From Myxococcota bacterium (GTDB taxonomy: Bacteria; Myxococcota_A; Polyangia; HGW-17): 12,997 nucleotides of DNA. This document shows positions 1 through 7,819 of the stretch, one piece after another (within the stretch, counting starts at the first letter, position 1; every line of letters begins with the position of its first letter). The DNA is taken from the NCBI GenBank assembly GCA_018821745.1, contig JAHJLU010000179.1, positions 1-12,997 on the forward strand, written 5' to 3'. The translations under genes and the position numbers were made by a program. The notes beneath the pieces are model-generated. The model searched no databases. It worked only from the letters and a program-made list of their open reading frames with translations, and was not told the origin of the DNA.

Positions 1-3000
1 CGATGCCGTTGCAGACCTCGTTGGTGGCGAGCCCCATACCACCGGAGGTGATGTTGCATTCGGTGCCCGAGTGGTCGGCTTTGCAGACGTAATTACCACT
101 TCCCTTGCATTTGCCTGGGACCGAGTCTTCACACGCGTCGCCAAGGACGGGGAAGAAGTCGTCGTCGATGTTACCGTCGCAGTCGCCGTCGTAACCGTCG
201 CAGAGGGTCTCGTATCCGTTGACAAGGTTTGGTGAATTGGTGACGGTCTCGACCCCTGCGGGGTAGTTGCACACCCACTGGACCTTGCCGTCGAAGAGTT
301 GGCAGGTGGTGGAGACGGTGGCGCCGCATAAGCCGCCGGTTCGACAGTAGCCGGCGACGGCGGGCACCAGGTCGGCGGCTTCATCGATCTGCATGTCGCA
401 GTCGTTATCGATTCCGTCGCAGTACTCAGTCCCGGGTGTCGCCGTGGGTTCACAGGCATACTCACACCCGTTGCCGGCGGCTCCCAGATTCAGGTCACCA
501 TTGATGTCGTGGTAGCCGTATTCACAGGAGAAGACGCAACTACCACCGGAGCATCCTGTGGGATAGGCGTGGGCAGCGGGGTTGGTGAGGCATGAATTTC
601 CACAGCCGCCGCAGTTGTTGATGTCGGTGTTGGTGTCGAAACCGTTATCCAGATTCGTGTCGCAGTCGTTGTCGATGCCGTCACACTGCTCGGTCACGGG
701 GGTGGTCTCTCCGACGCACACCAGATTCCAGGTGCCGCCCTGACAATACTGGACGCCGCCTGAACAGGTGCCGACGCCTTCTGTCCCCGCGGGACCGCTG
801 TAACAGTTGCGGGAGAGTGGTTGTCCGTTGGTGGCATCGTCGGTGATGCCGTTGCAGTCGTTGTCGATGCCGTCGCAGATTTCTACGCCACCGTTGGAGG
901 GGATGCATTCGGTCTCACAGCCGTCAGACATGAAGCCATTGGCATCAATCCAACCCACGGCACAATGTTCCATGACACAGAGGCCATCGGAACAGCCACC
1001 GGTGGCATTTGCATACAGATTTGTGCAGTCAACGCCACAGTAACCGCAGTTCTCGGGATCATCCTGAAAATGGCCCTCACCGCCATCTTCCACGGGGATC
1101 CAGTACTCATCGGCGATCCCGTTGCAGTCGTTGTCATGGCCGTCACACACCTCATCTTCACCACCAAGGGTGTCACACTGGTATTCGCAGCCATCAGAGG
1201 GATCACCGTTCAGATTGAAGAAGTAGGGCTGGCATCCCGTGAGGGCACACTGGCCGCTGACACAGGAGGCGACACCTCGATAATAGGCACAGATGTTGTT
1301 GCACACGCCGCAGTTGGCCACGTCGTCGCTGAAGTGGCCTTCGCCACCTTCCGCCACGGGGATCCAGTAATTGTCGATGATGCCGTCGCAGTCGTTATCC
1401 GCTTCGTCACACACTTCTGTCTCCGGTATGCAGTTGGTGTTGTTTGTATTATTAATGTTATTTGTATTATTTGTATTATTTGTGTTGTTGCTGTTATTGA
1501 GGTTGACTTCCCCGCCTTTTTTTACCTGATAAATCTCACGTTCACAGGCAAGGGAGCCGATCATCAGAGGAAGCAGCAGGATGACACCGTAGGAGCGAAC
1601 GGCTGTGATGAGCGTACCTTTTTTTCTGAGCAGCCCCCACGCGAGGGTGGCAAAGAAGAGCAGGGCAAGGGGAGGTACATCACCGGACTGCCCGCCCGTG
1701 CTGCAGCCGAAGCCCCCGATGGTCATTTCAGCTTCAATGGTCTCATCGGTTATGTTTTCGTCACGAACCTTACATGCGCCAACATAGTCGGTTCCTTCTT
1801 TTATCACCACACACTCGGCGTAGGAGGGGCAGGTGACCTTGAGACAGGGATCCCAGATACAGGTGCCATCGGCGCACGTCTCGCCGGAATTGCAGTAAAC
1901 ATTGAGACAGCTGTCCGTTATACACGTGCCTTCGTCACACACCTGGTCAAAGCCTTCGCATTCCACTTCTGCACAAGGATCCGGTTCACATTCGCCGGAA
2001 GCCGTGCAGCGCTCGTCGCTTCGGCACTGGCAGATGCTCGTGCAGACAGCGAGCCATGTGCCATCCTGGGATATGCGCTCACAATTGGTGAGCTCCTCGC
2101 AGGTCTCTGTGGCGCAAGGATCTGCCACGCAGTATCCTTCGAAGCAGAACTCGCCGGAGTCACATTCGTTTCCGAAGGTGTGGCAGGAGGCATTGATGCA
2201 GATGAATTGATCCCCTACGGGATCACCGTCGCGCCAGCGATAGTTGGCCTTGCAGCGCTCCAGATCTCCACAGGGGTTGGGATCACAAGGGTCAATGCAG
2301 GCCTCTTCCATGCAAACCTGAGAGGTGTTACAGACGGTCATTCCACACTCCTGCAAGACAGGGAGGCAGATGGAGATGGTGTCGTCTTCAGGGTATTCGG
2401 TGCACTCTTCCGTGGCGGCACAGTTGAATTCCCCCTGGTCACACCGGGGACGGCACTGTCCTTCGTAGCAAATGTCGCTGACATTGGGGCAGATCGCATC
2501 GTTATCGATCTCGCCGTCGCAGTTGTCGTCGAAGCCGTTGCACTCCTCGGGACTGGGCTCGGCAGCGGAACAGCCGCCCCACATGCCGTTGGTGCAGACT
2601 TCAAATCCGTAGCAGGTGCCGTTTTCATTGCTGATCTCGCAAGTCTGCTGCAGGTCCTCGTCAATAAGGCCGTCACAGTCATCATCGATAGCGTTGCAGG
2701 TCTCGGTAGTGCCAGTCTCCCCGGTGCATGTGAGGACGCCATTCTCGCAGATGTAGACACCACAGCCACCCTGGCAGGGCTGCCCAACGGAGCTGTCGTT
2801 GTCGTCAATATCACCGTCGCAGTCGTTGTCGACTCCGTCGCAGATATCCAGAGAGGGGGTGGTGGCGTCGCAGCCAGCCCATGACCCGGTAGTGCAGCTC
2901 TCGGTCCCGAAACAGATTCCATAGGCGTTGGAGACGTTACAGCTTCGGCTGAGGGCCTCATCAATCTGTGCGTTGCAGTTATCATCGAAGTTGTTGCATG

Positions 3001-4672
3001 TCTCTTCTTCCGGAGCGCGGGCAGTGCATATCCATGTACCTTCGTGGCAGTAGGAGAGCCCCGAGCAGGTACCGAAACCGTTTGTATTGTCACAAGTGCC
3101 CGTGAGCCCGTCATCGACGATCCCGTTACAGTCGTTGTCAATGTTGTCGCAGGTCTCGGGTTCCGGTCCCTGCAGGGTATTGCAGACGATGGTCCCTGCC
3201 TGGCAGATAGTGTTGCCGGGCTCACAGGGGCCTATGTCGGAACCGCAGGGCTGGTTAACCCGTGGATCATCCAGGCCGTCGGGGGTGCCCGCGTCGCCGT
3301 CGTCATCGATCCCGTTGCACAGCTCCGGCGGGGGACCGCTGCAGGTGATGCCGTCGTCCACGAGGCCGTTACAGTCGTTGTCGAGGCCGTCACACACCTC
3401 GGCGCTGGGTGCGATGCCTGGTGTTGTGATGTTGCACTCTGCAGCCGTGCCATCCAGTGCGCAGATATAATTACCGGTGCCTCTGCAGACACCAAGCAAT
3501 CCGTTGTCACAGGTGAAACCAAGCTCAGGGAAGTCCTCGTCGATGGAGCCGTCGCAGTTGTCGTCGATGCCGTTGCACAGCTCCGTGCGGATGGAGTCGG
3601 CGATGATTCCGGCCATGGCAGCAACCAGGTCGGCTGTGTTGTTGGCGGGGATGGCGCCACCGGTGTTTCCGGCCACGGCGATGTCGTTGCAGTTTACAAA
3701 TTCATTGGGGGCTACGGCAAAGGCGATGACGTATGTTTTTACTTCATACACACAGTTGGAACCGTTGCAGGTCGCGTTGGTGGGGCACTGGGCATTGGTT
3801 GTGCAAGTGTGCTGCAGGTCGGGAACCGAGAGGAGCTGGGTGGCTACGCTGATGGGGTCGGTGTTGCAAGACTCGGCGCCGTCGGTGAGGACGATGATCG
3901 AGTAGGGGCGACAGCCGCGCAGGGGGTCGTTGCCGATGTCAGAGTTGGCCAGTTGGTTATAGAGGTCGCTGAGGGAGCCGCCGATGGGGGTTCCACCAAC
4001 TGCTCTGAGTTCGGGGTTGGGTTGGTCTTCGGGGGAAAGCCCGCTGTTATAGCCGGCCTCACCGACGTCGGTCTCCTCATGATCAATCCAGGAGAGGATG
4101 GTGGAACGGGAGCCGGCGCTCACGGGTACCAGAATATCGGCACCGGTCATGGGATCGCCGGAGATGGGATCGATGCAGCCGTCGAGGATGCCCCCTGAGT
4201 AGTTGATGCACACACGGTCATGGCTGCCCGGGAGGTCATAATCGGGGTAATCCGTGTAGAGATCACAGAGCCTGCATTCATCATAGCTGCTCCAGAGACC
4301 GCCGTATCCACCACAGCCGGCAGTATTGTTGGGGATTTCGTCGTGGCACATGCAGATATAGTTATGGCCGCTGTTCTGCTGGAATCGGGCCATACCCCAG
4401 CGGACCTCGCCGTAGGAGTTCATGATCTGGGTGATGGCCTCCTTGGCGGTGTAAAGGCGGGAGACAGTCCCCGTGACGTGCGGGTGCTCGGTGGAACCGT
4501 CACCGTAGGTATTCTGGGACCCATCAATGGTCATGAGCATGGAGCCTGATGTGTCTACCAGGATGTAGATCGCCGGATCCAGCTCTTCGGCCCGTGATTC
4601 GGGGACAACGCCCACAAACCCTAATGTGACAAAAAGGCTGAGGAAGAAGGTAATTAATATCAGGTTTTTCAT
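1..4672 (-). CDS. Giant secreted vWA / MopE-repeat protein fused in frame to a lipoprotein-like MopE-repeat protein; C-terminus off window
   Basis: Frame open from ATG at 4672 to base 1 (1557 whole codons, no stop); I translated it by hand. Start supported by AAGGAG six bases upstream (4679-4684). Signal peptide about 1-28 (ends SRA). A vWA domain follows, about 35-350, with MIDAS residues D40-x-S42-x-S44, T228 and D264 (motif VLTDG); it contains extra cysteines. Eight C[DN]xxD[DN][DN]C[DN]x repeats (first near 366, last near 711) resemble the putative metal-binding repeat of MopE-like surface proteins. A Cys-rich stretch (about 728-975) leads to C990 and a hydrophobic helix 1001-1015 ending in Arg-Lys-Lys, a MYXO-CTERM-like anchor. 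Instead of a stop, the frame runs through a second hydrophobic segment (about 1028-1042) ending in SLAC, an Asn/Thr linker (1057-1080) and more MopE repeats. Probable role: surface adhesion or metal-binding structural protein; function unproven. It may be two ancestral genes. Confidence 0.85.
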   Translation of the reverse strand, partial: MKNLILITFFLSLFVTLGFVGVVPESRAEELDPAIYILVDTSGSMLMTIDGSQNTYGDGSTEHPHVTGTVSRLYTAKEAITQIMNSYGEVRWGMARFQQNSGHNYICMCHDEIPNNTAGCGGYGGLWSSYDECRLCDLYTDYPDYDLPGSHDRVCINYSGGILDGCIDPISGDPMTGADILVPVSAGSRSTILSWIDHEETDVGEAGYNSGLSPEDQPNPELRAVGGTPIGGSLSDLYNQLANSDIGNDPLRGCRPYSIIVLTDGAESCNTDPISVATQLLSVPDLQHTCTTNAQCPTNATCNGSNCVYEVKTYVIAFAVAPNEFVNCNDIAVAGNTGGAIPANNTADLVAAMAGIIADSIRTELCNGIDDNCDGSIDEDFPELGFTCDNGLLGVCRGTGNYICALDGTAAECNITTPGIAPSAEVCDGLDNDCNGLVDDGITCSGPPPELCNGIDDDGDAGTPDGLDDPRVNQPCGSDIGPCEPGNTICQAGTIVCNTLQGPEPETCDNIDNDCNGIVDDGLTGTCDNTNGFGTCSGLSYCHEGTWICTARAPEEETCNNFDDNCNAQIDEALSRSCNVSNAYGICFGTESCTTGSWAGCDATTPSLDICDGVDNDCDGDIDDNDSSVGQPCQGGCGVYICENGVLTCTGETGTTETCNAIDDDCDGLIDEDLQQTCEISNENGTCYGFEVCTNGMWGGCSAAEPSPEECNGFDDNCDGEIDNDAICPNVSDICYEGQCRPRCDQGEFNCAATEECTEYPEDDTISICLPVLQECGMTVCNTSQVCMEEACIDPCDPNPCGDLERCKANYRWRDGDPVGDQFICINASCHTFGNECDSGEFCFEGYCVADPCATETCEELTNCERISQDGTWLAVCTSICQCRSDERCTASGECEPDPCAEVECEGFDQVCDEGTCITDSCLNVYCNSGETCADGTCIWDPCLKVTCPSYAECVVIKEGTDYVGACKVRDENITDETIEAEMTIGGFGCSTGGQSGDVPPLALLFFATLAWGLLRKKGTLITAVRSYGVILLLPLMIGSLACEREIYQVKKGGEVNLNNSNNTNNTNNTNNINNTNNTNCIPETEVCDEADNDCDGIIDNYWIPVAEGGEGHFSDDVANCGVCNNICAYYRGVASCVSGQCALTGCQPYFFNLNGDPSDGCEYQCDTLGGEDEVCDGHDNDCNGIADEYWIPVEDGGEGHFQDDPENCGYCGVDCTNLYANATGGCSDGLCVMEHCAVGWIDANGFMSDGCETECIPSNGGVEICDGIDNDCNGITDDATNGQPLSRNCYSGPAGTEGVGTCSGGVQYCQGGTWNLVCVGETTPVTEQCDGIDNDCDTNLDNGFDTNTDINNCGGCGNSCLTNPAAHAYPTGCSGGSCVFSCEYGYHDINGDLNLGAAGNGCEYACEPTATPGTEYCDGIDNDCDMQIDEAADLVPAVAGYCRTGGLCGATVSTTCQLFDGKVQWVCNYPAGVETVTNSPNLVNGYETLCDGYDGDCDGNIDDDFFPVLGDACEDSVPGKCKGSGNYVCKADHSGTECNITSGGMGLATNEVCNGI
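1043..1147 (-). repeat. Duplicated 35-residue module, copy 2
   Basis: Codes residues 1176-1210, the partner of the copy at 1307-1411: C-D-x-x-D-N-D-C-N-G, then Y-W-I-P-V, G-G-E-G-H-F and N-C-G at identical spacing. The Gly-rich N-C-G-x-C-G-x-x-C tail is a common companion of MopE-type repeats. Confidence 0.75.
1307..1411 (-). repeat. Duplicated 35-residue module, copy 1
   Basis: Codes residues 1088-1122: a CDxxDNDCDG motif followed by Y-W-I-P-V, G-G-E-G-H-F and N-C-G. It matches copy 2 at 1043-1147 residue for residue at most positions, with the same length and no gaps, and long DNA matches such as ccacggggatccagta. The two copies start 264 bases (88 codons) apart. Other repeats in the gene share only the acidic Cys motif, so this pair looks like a more recent internal duplication. 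Confidence 0.75.
1433..1504 (-). repeat. In-frame Asn/Thr microsatellite coding an (N-N-T)n linker
   Basis: On the coding strand this stretch repeats AAT/AAC/ACA triplets with a nine-base unit (plus-strand reading attatttgt) at least three times in tandem. It codes residues 1057-1080, almost entirely Asn and Thr with one Leu, Ser and Ile. It is strikingly AT-rich against GC-rich flanks. It follows the lipobox-like Cys by about 14 residues, so it fits a flexible stalk between a membrane anchor and the repeat domain. Because the unit is a multiple of three, copy-number changes would alter stalk length without breaking the frame. Confidence 0.8.
1544..1702 (-). other. Fusion junction: MYXO-CTERM-like anchor running directly into a lipoprotein-type signal
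   Basis: Residues 990-1043 of the giant frame. The first half (C990, helix 1001-1015, then R1016 K1017 K1018) is what normally ends a MYXO-CTERM protein. The second half (R1026, hydrophobic 1028-1037, I-G-S-L-A-C1043) looks like the n-region, h-region and lipobox of a lipoprotein. There is no stop codon between them and no ATG, GTG or TTG in frame before the second hydrophobic core; the only ATG is M1037, too late to make a signal. Seven A residues on the coding strand (1619-1625) code the R-K-K part and are a likely place for an indel. As it stands, the segment would form a two-helix hairpin with both large domains on the outer face. Confidence 0.6.
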
Positions 4673-4694
4673 GGTAACTCCTTGAGGGAGGGCT

Positions 4695-4726
4695 CACCAC
4701 TTTGCAGAAAATGGTGGTGTTTTTTT
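4695..4726 (-). other. Possible 5' leader hairpin of the vWA/MopE gene
   Basis: Inverted repeat CACCAC (4695-4700) / GTGGTG (4714-4719), extendable by ttt/aaa with a small bulge. It lies between the predicted promoter and the Shine-Dalgarno of the minus-strand gene. A run of seven T (4720-4726) follows on the plus strand, which looks like a terminator read in the plus direction, but no plus-strand gene ends here. A leader hairpin is the more economical reading. Weak. Confidence 0.2.
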
Positions 4727-4755
4727 CATCAGGTTATGGGCTGACTCAATACGGT

Positions 4756-4783
4756 ATTCTACACGGCAATTGCCAAATGGCAA
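4756..4783 (-). promoter_or_regulatory. Sigma70-like promoter for the vWA/MopE gene, with a palindrome in the spacer
   Basis: Read on the minus strand: -35 TTGCCA (4778-4783), 16-base spacer, -10 TAGAAT (4756-4761). Each hexamer matches the consensus at five of six positions. Transcription would start near 4749, leaving a leader of about 77 bases before the ATG at 4672. The spacer holds the perfect 10-base palindrome GGCAATTGCC (4765-4774), which overlaps a second inverted repeat (4770-4783, TTGCC/GGCAA). A protein bound there would sit directly on the promoter. Seen in sequence only; no regulator is identified. Confidence 0.45.
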
Positions 4784-4936
4784 CCCTCTGTTGAGTTTGC
4801 AAAGGATTATGGAGATTTGTCTTCCAAAGATTCCGTAAAAACCCCATACTTCATGTGATGATTGTCCTCCGCAAAGATTCCATGCCACAAGACGCTGGTT
4901 ATGAATTGGAGCGCTTCCAAGGAAGAAGGTGGTCCC

Positions 4937-5482
4937 ATGCCGGAAACGAAAATTCTCCTGAGTGTGTTTCACCCTGATCTGGAAAAATCCAGAGGAAACG
5001 CGAAACTTTTTGAAGCAGCAAAGGGAATTCCCAATCTGTCATACAGGGATATGTACCTTGAATATGACGGCAAATATATCGACGGTGCCACGGAGGAGAT
5101 CTTCCTGACGGAATATGACTGCTTTATCTTTCAATATCCCATGTACTGGTTCGGTGCCCCCACGCTCCTGTCCGAATGGCTGGAACGTGCTCTCGCCAGA
5201 GGTTTTGCCTGGCCTCCGGGCGAAGGGGATGCCCTCCGGGGGAAAAAATGGATGACTGTTGTCACTACCGCTGCACCCGCCGATGAATACACGGATGCGC
5301 CAGGCTCTGCATCCATGAAGACCCTGCTCAAACCCTTGGAATTGACCGCTGGCTACTGTCAGATGGAGTGGCTGGAACCCTTTGTGGTTCACGATGTGCG
5401 TGCAATTGACGAGGGTGGTCTCACCGACGAGGCACTGGAGCAGGTAGCGATTCGGTTCAGGTCCGTTTTAGAGGGTCTGTGA
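4937..5482 (+). CDS. Flavodoxin-fold NAD(P)H:quinone oxidoreductase, KefF/MdaB type
   Basis: 181-residue cytoplasmic protein. The start at 4937 is chosen because purine-rich GGAAGAAGGTGG lies just upstream and the resulting length fits KefF (about 176). The longer in-frame start at 4862 adds 25 residues with no family look. Early F-H-P (11-13) followed by a Ser and an Asn-Ala in the place of the usual FMN-phosphate loop, then Q-Y-P-M-Y-W-F-G-A-P (66-75), the FMN-site signature of the Flavodoxin_2 family, a basic G-K-K-W strand (102-105), and V-T-T-A (109-112), all in the order seen in KefF. Known family role: FMN-dependent two-electron reduction of quinones or electrophiles, and in E. coli KefF also activation of the KefC potassium channel. 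No kefC neighbour is visible, so a general quinone or electrophile reductase is the safer call. It ends 28 bases before the esterase gene, probably co-transcribed. Confidence 0.85.
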   Translation: MPETKILLSVFHPDLEKSRGNAKLFEAAKGIPNLSYRDMYLEYDGKYIDGATEEIFLTEYDCFIFQYPMYWFGAPTLLSEWLERALARGFAWPPGEGDALRGKKWMTVVTTAAPADEYTDAPGSASMKTLLKPLELTAGYCQMEWLEPFVVHDVRAIDEGGLTDEALEQVAIRFRSVLEGL

Positions 5483-5510
5483 GCCATAATTAATTCTGGA
5501 TGGAAACAAC

Positions 5511-6908
5511 ATGAGTAATGATGGATTTGGTTTGAATACAGATCACGGGTCATCCACACACAGTGAGCACTATGGCCATCTTCGGTTCGGGGTGGAGCTC
5601 GTGCATCTGGCGGTTGTCTTTCAGCGCGTGCTGGAGACCGGTGACAGAGATCTCCTGCTTCGCTTCTGGGATGCCTATGACGGGCCCATCCGCAGGGGTG
5701 GAGAAATTCTCTTCGTTACAAGGGCCCGTCCGGGGGAAACGCTGTGGCTCAAGGGGGATTTCACGGGGAGTGAGTTGGACCTGGAAATGAAGGTCACACC
5801 CATGGACAAGACCTTCCTTTATGCCATCGTGCAGGTTGACCACAACGATCCATTCTATTATTGGTTTTTCAGTGACTCCCCCTACGCGGATCCCCACACC
5901 CGCTGGATGAGCTTCGAAAGAGGTCCTCTGGTTTCCGTGGTGTTCGGGGAGGGGAAGGGGCGAATCACCTCAATGGTAGTGCCCTCACCCGGACTGGGGA
6001 ACCCCGAGCGGAATATTTATTTGTATTTACCTGCTGTTTGTTTTGACCCCGGGGCCCGTGTGCCTGCTGTTTATATGCAGGATGGAGACAACCTCTTTCG
6101 TGGCAGCCCCACTGCGCCCTTCGGGACATGGAATCTCAGGGAGAGGCTGGACGAAGCAATTGAGGAGGGCCTCGTCGCGCCTCTGGCCATCATCGGTATT
6201 ACCACCAGGAACCGCAGCGACGAATATCTCCACGCGAATAATCTCTGGGGCGACAACCAGGTGGGGCGCCTCTCTGAGTACACCGAATATGTAATACAGA
6301 CCCTCATCCCGTTGATGGAAGAGGGATTTCCACTGGCTCACGGGTGTGAGAACAGGGCTGTGGCCGGTTCTTCCTTCGGTGGAACGTCAGCCTTTCTAAT
6401 GGCCTGGCGCAACCCCCATGTTTTCTCAAAGGTAGCGGCCTTCTCTCCCTCCACTGCAACTGGCCGGGCTTATCAGGGCAGTGTGGACCGTTCTCTTTTG
6501 GCCATGATAAGCCACACGGACCCTCTGCCCGAACTGAGAATCTACCTGGACAGCGGGGATTCAGATCATGACGGCGCCAGGACCTATGCCTCCGATTGCA
6601 GGGCCTTTACCGATCACCTGAGAAACTGGCTCATCCTCCATGGCTGGGATGGTCGCCCCGAGTACAACGCCGGTGATCGAAGGACCCCCGTGGATTATCC
6701 CCCCGAAACCTCTACCCAGGCGGTTCCCACCCTTTACTGGTCAAAAACTACTCCCGCAGGATATCATGATTATCAGGACTACCTGCAGATCTATAAAAAC
6801 CTCCTGCACATTGTGGGGAAAAACCACAAGCACAACGAAGATGCATGGTCCCAAAGAGCCACCACTGCCTTTGCCTTCCTCTTTCCCGCCCATAACAATA
6901 TCGCTTAA
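5511..6908 (+). CDS. Putative esterase, enterochelin-esterase-like alpha/beta-hydrolase
   Basis: 465 residues, no signal peptide, so probably cytoplasmic. The N-terminal part (about 20-150) looks like the beta-sandwich domain that precedes the hydrolase in Fes-like esterases. The catalytic domain (about 155-460) is of the Esterase_D family (PF00756 by recall): a substrate-pocket segment with Y188-M-Q-D-G-D, nucleophile elbow G286-S-S288-F-G, an acidic candidate in Y-L-D-S-G-D (345-350), and catalytic His most likely H441 in the H-x4-W context typical of the family. All three triad positions are present in order. Substrate not deducible: siderophore ester, S-formylglutathione-like or another acyl ester are possible, and no siderophore genes are near. 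It lies 28 bases after the flavodoxin-fold gene, and the Shine-Dalgarno is weak (GGATGG), suggesting translation within an operon. Confidence 0.85.
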   Translation: MSNDGFGLNTDHGSSTHSEHYGHLRFGVELVHLAVVFQRVLETGDRDLLLRFWDAYDGPIRRGGEILFVTRARPGETLWLKGDFTGSELDLEMKVTPMDKTFLYAIVQVDHNDPFYYWFFSDSPYADPHTRWMSFERGPLVSVVFGEGKGRITSMVVPSPGLGNPERNIYLYLPAVCFDPGARVPAVYMQDGDNLFRGSPTAPFGTWNLRERLDEAIEEGLVAPLAIIGITTRNRSDEYLHANNLWGDNQVGRLSEYTEYVIQTLIPLMEEGFPLAHGCENRAVAGSSFGGTSAFLMAWRNPHVFSKVAAFSPSTATGRAYQGSVDRSLLAMISHTDPLPELRIYLDSGDSDHDGARTYASDCRAFTDHLRNWLILHGWDGRPEYNAGDRRTPVDYPPETSTQAVPTLYWSKTTPAGYHDYQDYLQIYKNLLHIVGKNHKHNEDAWSQRATTAFAFLFPAHNNIA

Positions 6909-7010
6909 ATAAAACAATTGACGATAGAAGGTGTTCCAGTCATTTTATTCATCGGCCCAAATTGCCTGGATGGGTATCAGAATCCAGGTAACATGGGCCA
7001 GGAGTTGAAT

Positions 7011-7679
7011 ATGTCACAATCTTTCGGTACTCTCATCAAGAACCTGACCATTCGAACGGTGAAGAGTGGATTTCGGGGTGCGGTGCTCTTTTTTGTCGTT
7101 GGATTGATCCTCAATGGTCTGCTCCTGGCATGGTCTTTTTCTGCCCTTCGATTTCATCCGGTGGGAGGAAAGGTTTTTTTTTCCTCCCTTGGTATCCTTT
7201 CAGTGGTGCTTATTTTCCCACTGATTTTTATGCTCCTTGGAAAAAAACGGGGAATGGAACAGGGGATGAATGCAGCCATTTCTGAAAACAAGGAGCTGTT
7301 CCTTGCTCTGCTTTTTCACTATTTTCTAAAAAAGTGGCCGGATTGCACCGTGGGCCTTGCCAAGTTGGGAAAATGGGCAGAATCTGTGGGAAATAAAACT
7401 GCTGCCCTGAAGGAGTTCCTGGTTGAGCAGCCGGTCCTGTTGCGCAAATGCGTGGCCCCAATATTGGTAAGGAGCGACTTCATCATGGGTCTGGAGAAGT
7501 CCCGCAGTGTGATCTCCTCCGCCTCTTCCCAGCCGGGAACCATAGATGAGACGGTTCAGTTTCTTGCCCAGCAGACAGGCCGTAATATTACAATGAAATT
7601 CAGTGCCCCTTCTGTGTTCGCGCCCATGTTACTGGTCGGGATAAACCTGGCTTTAGTTCTTGTACTCACCGCTGTGTAA
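7011..7679 (+). CDS. Unrecognised integral membrane protein, three predicted helices
   Basis: 222 residues from ATG 7011, preceded by AGGAG at a good distance; in-frame upstream ATGs (6918, 6992) lack such a site. Hydrophobic helices at about 22-44, 54-77 and 200-220 surround a mostly polar region of about 120 residues (80-199) with a Lys/Arg-rich start (G-K-K-R, 77-80) that suggests it lies in the cytoplasm. No motif or family recognised. A perfect inverted repeat (gggaggaaa/tttcctccc, 7163-7188) with a run of nine T (7174-7182) lies inside the coding sequence and codes part of the second helix. The gap of 102 bases from the esterase and 202 bases to the precursor gene leaves it unclear whether it belongs to either unit. 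Confidence 0.75.
   Translation: MSQSFGTLIKNLTIRTVKSGFRGAVLFFVVGLILNGLLLAWSFSALRFHPVGGKVFFSSLGILSVVLIFPLIFMLLGKKRGMEQGMNAAISENKELFLALLFHYFLKKWPDCTVGLAKLGKWAESVGNKTAALKEFLVEQPVLLRKCVAPILVRSDFIMGLEKSRSVISSASSQPGTIDETVQFLAQQTGRNITMKFSAPSVFAPMLLVGINLALVLVLTAV
7163..7188 (+). repeat. Inverted repeat with T9 tract inside the membrane-protein gene
   Basis: gggaggaaa (7163-7171) and tttcctccc (7180-7188) are perfect reverse complements around an eight-base loop, and T9 spans 7174-7182. This is a strong local hairpin and a slippage-prone tract in a coding region. It has the hairpin and T-run elements of a terminator, but the T run is in the loop and stem instead of after the stem. Confidence 0.5.
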
Positions 7680-7819
7680 CAACTTCCAGGATTGAAAGAG
7701 TCAGGGGAAAAGAGAACTGTTAAAAAAGCAACTGGTCGGTTCCTCTATTTTCAGGAGCGATTATTTCGTTTGTATTTCACATATTTCCCGGTCTTTTGTT
7801 CTGTTTTATTTTCCAGACC

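Noticed and set aside
821..2884. 687-codon open frame on the plus strand opposite the MopE-repeat gene, rich in Val/Ala
   Set aside because: It is the antisense of GAC/AAC/GGC-rich repeat codons (CDGIDNDC read backwards gives AVVVDAV). The minus frame has a signal peptide, vWA MIDAS and Cys repeats, so this is a shadow.
2338..3225. 295-codon minus-strand frame inside the same gene
   Set aside because: It is out of frame with the continuous 4672-to-1 reading frame and has a low-complexity Thr/Ala/Ser composition without any motif.
360..3600. Regularly recurring gttgcagtcgttgtcgatgcc-like DNA, possible CRISPR or DNA repeat array
   Set aside because: The repeats are imperfect, irregularly spaced and in frame, and they code the CDGxDNDCDG protein motif. 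No constant repeat with unique spacers.
4695..4726. Hairpin plus T7 as a plus-strand intrinsic terminator
   Set aside because: No plus-strand gene ends upstream of it; the stem is short and bulged. Kept only as a possible leader hairpin for the minus-strand gene.
4694..4972. 92-codon minus-strand frame across the divergent intergenic region
   Set aside because: It overlaps the proposed promoter and the start of the oxidoreductase gene, has no ribosome site and no recognisable sequence.
4937..5482. Calling the oxidoreductase kefF with a role in potassium efflux
   Set aside because: The motifs fit the family, but there is no kefC-like antiporter in the window, so the specific gene symbol is not justified.
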